From contig JAGXGB010000057.1 in the NCBI GenBank assembly GCA_024636955.1, positions 1 through 64,000 of the forward strand: DNA of 64,000 nt, read 5' to 3'. This document shows, in pieces, positions 61,082 through 64,000 of the stretch. Source of the stretch: Bacteroidales bacterium. Its GTDB lineage: Bacteria; Bacteroidota; Bacteroidia; Bacteroidales; Lentimicrobiaceae. The notes under the pieces were generated by a model. That model made no database searches and was not told the origin of the DNA. It saw only the letters and a program-made list of their open reading frames with translations. The position numbers were made by a program, and so were the translations under genes. Within the stretch, counting starts at the first letter, position 1. Every line of letters begins with the position of its first letter.

Positions 61082-62422
61082 ATGAAGTTTTCACATTCTG
61101 TCCTATTTCTGATTGTTTTCTTTATCTGCTGCCCCTATAACCAGGCAGTTGCTCAAACCGTTAAATTAAACGATAAGGTTTCTTTTTCTATCAATAATGT
61201 ATCCGTTGCTGAAGCTCTCGATGCCCTTACACGTATAACCGGTACAGCCTTTTCATACAACCCCGACCAACTGAATTCAAGTAAGCACGTTAAAGTGGAT
61301 ATGCGCGATCAAAAACTCATTGATGTGCTTGAAGCTATATTAGGGCCTGCCAAATTCGGATACAGACAAATGGGTAACCAGATCATTATTTATAGTAATA
61401 AAGTTGATAAAGAAGGTGAGAATAGGCAGGGCGGAGATGTGGAAAGAGCAGATGCAGGAGCAGGTATATCAGCTGCATCAAACATGCAGCTCAAGGAAAA
61501 TAATTCTGTTCGAAAACCTGGCAATGATCCACTTGCCGGGATGGAACAAAGAAAAGATACTGTGTTTGTAATTAAAGAAGTGCACGATACATTGCGCCTT
61601 ACTGACCTGATTGTTAAAATAGACACAATATATCAAAAGATACAAACACCCATTCCATCTGAGGATATCTTTCATGTGATTCTGGCAAATGAGCTTACTC
61701 CGGTATACAAATTTGATATTGGAATTTCGGGAGTTCTATTCTTACCCCGTGCAATTTATTCTGCACCGGCAATTTACAACGATAAATTAAAAGAATATAA
61801 GGAGTCATTTTCCAATAACACTTTTTCAGGTTCAGTTGGTGTTGACTTAAGAGTATCATATGCCAGGTTCACAGGAGGTATTGGCGCGGCACTAACTATG
61901 CATTCGCAAAAGCTCGACTACAGTTACCTGATTCAAAACGGAGGATATTTCAGGAAGGATACATTAGATCCCTATTACACCTTAAGCGGTATTGATACCA
62001 CGTGGTACTACATTGTTGATTCAGCCTACGTTCCTATTGATAATGAACTTTTTAACTATAAGATTAATAACCACATTAAGTATTTTGAATTTCCCCTAAC
62101 TCTACAATACAATGTAGGTTTCCGTTCAATGTTACTTTTCTTAAAAGGTGGTATAATACCCGGATTCTTCATGACATCAGATGGTCAGCAGATTATGCTC
62201 GACAGTAATGGAATACAATCAATAAATGAATTAAAGGCAAAAAGCGTAGTGCTCTCATACACCGCCGGGGCCGGTATAGCTATACCTGTGGGAAGAAAAA
62301 CAACTTTTAGTACTTCATTGTCATACAGGAACCACTTCAGCAGCATCTATAAGGACTTCCCTATTGACACCCGCTTTTCATCAATAGGCATTAGTGCAGG
62401 CATAATTTATAAGCTATACTGA
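61082..62422 (+). CDS. STN-domain outer-membrane protein with C-terminal beta-barrel
   Basis: After a signal peptide (1-25) comes an STN (secretin/TonB short N-terminal) domain (about 30-115: SFSINNVSVAEALDALTRITGTAFSY, VLEAILGPAKF). Such domains contact FecR-like proteins. A charged linker with coiled-coil-like character follows (120-190), then a region of about 240 residues of aromatic-ended beta strands (FDIGISGVLFLP, FTGGIGAALTM, TFSTSLSYRNHFSSIY), like a small outer-membrane barrel. There is no plug domain of TonB receptors. It is third in the sigma-FecR-STN unit. Confidence 0.75.
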   Translation: MKFSHSVLFLIVFFICCPYNQAVAQTVKLNDKVSFSINNVSVAEALDALTRITGTAFSYNPDQLNSSKHVKVDMRDQKLIDVLEAILGPAKFGYRQMGNQIIIYSNKVDKEGENRQGGDVERADAGAGISAASNMQLKENNSVRKPGNDPLAGMEQRKDTVFVIKEVHDTLRLTDLIVKIDTIYQKIQTPIPSEDIFHVILANELTPVYKFDIGISGVLFLPRAIYSAPAIYNDKLKEYKESFSNNTFSGSVGVDLRVSYARFTGGIGAALTMHSQKLDYSYLIQNGGYFRKDTLDPYYTLSGIDTTWYYIVDSAYVPIDNELFNYKINNHIKYFEFPLTLQYNVGFRSMLLFLKGGIIPGFFMTSDGQQIMLDSNGIQSINELKAKSVVLSYTAGAGIAIPVGRKTTFSTSLSYRNHFSSIYKDFPIDTRFSSIGISAGIIYKLY

Positions 62423-62489
62423 GAAAAAACGCACCATGTGTGTTTATTTGCTTTATTTTTACCATCTCAAACGGATGTAGAAAATATAA

Positions 62490-64000
62490 ATGATTCGCTC
62501 GCTCAGCAAACTGATACTATTGGTTGTGCTCCTTATTTTATTCGGAGCTAATCTGCACGCTCAGCAAATACTAACTGGCACCTTATCAGCAGACAGGACA
62601 CTCAGTCCTGATGAGTTTGAATATTACATTGTAAATGACCACTACATTGTACCTGAAGGAATAACCCTAACTATACTGCCCGGCACCAGGCTTAAGGTGA
62701 TGGTTGATAAATCAATAAGGATTGCAGGGGGTACTTTAATTGCTTCAGGTACTCCGGAATTGCCGGTAGTTTTTGAAGCCCGTGATCCTGAAAAAAAATG
62801 GTGGGGTATCAGCATCGAAAATTCTACATCAGTATTCGACGAAGATTTCCAGTATATTGCAGGTTCAATAATTAATAACGCTGTTATTACTGATATTGTG
62901 ATACAGCCCGCTCTTTCTATTGCTGATACCTCATTACTTTTAATTAAAAATGTTGAGATAAAGCATAGCGATTTTATAGCCATATCAGTTAATGATTCTT
63001 CTGTTTTGGTAGCGGAAGGTATTGATATCAGCAATTGTAGTCAAGGCATTGTAACAAGCACAAACTCCACCATCAATATATCAGCCTCAACAATTAATTA
63101 CTGTTCAGTTAATGCAGTTTCGTTAGCTGAGTATTCAGTAATGACAGCTGAAAACATTAATATTAATAACTGTGCTTACGGAATTGTGCTGAATTCAGGT
63201 TCGGTCCTTAACTTATCTCAATCAGTCATTAATTCATGCGACTATGGGATTTATATTATTGTATCAGACAACAATGTTATTGCAAATTGCACTATTACAA
63301 ACTGCGCATTTGCCATAAACTTTGCATCATCCTGTATAAGCAGGTATAATCGCATTGAGAACAACCAGATCAATAATGGCCTGGTAGGATTGTTTGTACC
63401 AAGTAATGCTAATTTCAAGCATAATAAAATAATAGCTAATACACTTACTTACAATAATACCGCCGGTTTGCATATAGGTAACAGTGGTGCTGCCGATACC
63501 GGATATAATGTGATTTCTCACAACGTGGTAAGGTATAATACAATTGGAATCACCCAGTCAATGGCGTGTGACACGCTGATTCACAATGTTGTTGAAAACA
63601 ACTACACAGGTGTATCAATGCTTAAGGCATCGGGAAATATAATAAAGAACAATGTTATCAGCCAGAACTATTTGACTGGCATAAGGCTTTTGGAAGGATC
63701 GGCCGGTAACATTTTTGAACAGAACAATGTGTATGACAATTCGGTTGGGGTGCAAATTGACACAAGTCAATGCATAAACAACTCATTCAGGTATAATAAC
63801 ATTACCGGTAACATTCAGGAATCCTTCCTTATAGAATCAGGTCCACAACTAACAATTGAGTACAATACTATTACATCCTTGCGCGATACAGCATCCTTCA
63901 TAAACAGGCATCCTGCTGATGTAATGGCCATGAATAATAGTTGGGGAACCATTGATACCATTATGATTGACGCCATTATTTCTGATAAAAATGACTACAC
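62490..64000 (+). CDS. Secreted right-handed beta-helix protein (partial)
   Basis: From ATG 62490 the frame is open to the window end (503 codons seen). A signal peptide (LILLVVLLILFGANLHAQ) is followed by the typical PEGITLTILPGTRLKV edge strand. Then come many parallel beta-helix coils with repeated NN, NNV and AsnxIle turns (NNVISHNVVRYNTIG-like spacing), as in right-handed beta-helix/NosD-like proteins. It may bind or cleave polysaccharide. A T9SS tail may lie beyond the window. Confidence 0.88.
   Translation, partial: MIRSLSKLILLVVLLILFGANLHAQQILTGTLSADRTLSPDEFEYYIVNDHYIVPEGITLTILPGTRLKVMVDKSIRIAGGTLIASGTPELPVVFEARDPEKKWWGISIENSTSVFDEDFQYIAGSIINNAVITDIVIQPALSIADTSLLLIKNVEIKHSDFIAISVNDSSVLVAEGIDISNCSQGIVTSTNSTINISASTINYCSVNAVSLAEYSVMTAENININNCAYGIVLNSGSVLNLSQSVINSCDYGIYIIVSDNNVIANCTITNCAFAINFASSCISRYNRIENNQINNGLVGLFVPSNANFKHNKIIANTLTYNNTAGLHIGNSGAADTGYNVISHNVVRYNTIGITQSMACDTLIHNVVENNYTGVSMLKASGNIIKNNVISQNYLTGIRLLEGSAGNIFEQNNVYDNSVGVQIDTSQCINNSFRYNNITGNIQESFLIESGPQLTIEYNTITSLRDTASFINRHPADVMAMNNSWGTIDTIMIDAIISDKNDY

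Noticed and set aside
62642-63034. 130-codon minus-strand frame at the beta-helix gene
   Set aside because: A plus-strand frame with signal peptide and regular beta-helix coils is open from 62490 to the window end.

Overview
The window reads as chromosomal DNA from a member of the Bacteroidota; the order cannot be fixed from sequence alone. The signs are: promoter -7 elements of the form TAnnTTTG upstream of many genes, in three cases with a matching TTG/TTTG about 19 bases further up; a secreted subtilase ending in a type IX secretion (T9SS) sorting tail; a sigma/FecR/STN regulatory trio; a DUF6266 protein; low to moderate GC; and few Shine-Dalgarno-like sites. Most of the window is intact, housekeeping-like chromosome with a few decayed genes and repeat-rich spots.

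Region by region. 1-930: the tail of a membrane protein and a broken asparaginase-like gene running into the end of sufT. 589-6532: a leftward SUF iron-sulfur operon, sufB-C-D-S-E-T. 6651-31590: a large surface-glycan/lipid region. It holds a flippase, a fatty acyl-AMP ligase (FAAL) fused to a carrier protein, two paralogous sulfotransferases flanking an MBOAT/SGNH acyl-transfer pair, an RffA-type sugar aminotransferase, a KAS III-SDR-GT2-GNAT operon, two paralogous B12-binding-type radical SAM enzymes with a stand-alone acyl carrier protein between them, a second FAAL, and a TMTC-like membrane glycosyltransferase with TPRs. uvrC and thiL sit inside this region. 31810-38939: rsmA, a TPR protein, serS, a DUF2007 protein and the T9SS subtilase. 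39113-49590: small membrane and secreted proteins, a divergent phosphatidate-phosphatase-like/lipid-kinase pair, cytochrome c, and an amidase-hydrolase-lipoprotein-ZIP run. 49698-50302: rplU-rpmA.

50400-54320 is the accessory part. A small GIY-YIG nuclease gene sits between perfect 18-bp inverted repeats inside an array of at least three copies of a structured repeat. It is followed by a heptamer-rich palindrome, a DUF6266 gene, an AAA_14/DUF4143 ATPase whose promoter lies almost on its start codon, and a REP-associated tyrosine transposase (RAYT) whose own reading frame carries two REP-like hairpins. 54402-59192 holds a DMT transporter, an AlkZ-like winged-helix protein, an F420-reductase-like protein and an aldehyde dehydrogenase. 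59351-64000 holds an ECF sigma factor, FecR anti-sigma, an STN-domain barrel protein and a secreted beta-helix protein cut by the window end.

The most interesting candidates are the carrier-protein-dependent acyl/amino-sugar region (about 16-31.6 kb) and the GIY-YIG nuclease with its repeat family. Functions proposed for these as systems are inference; the individual enzyme families are clear from motifs.
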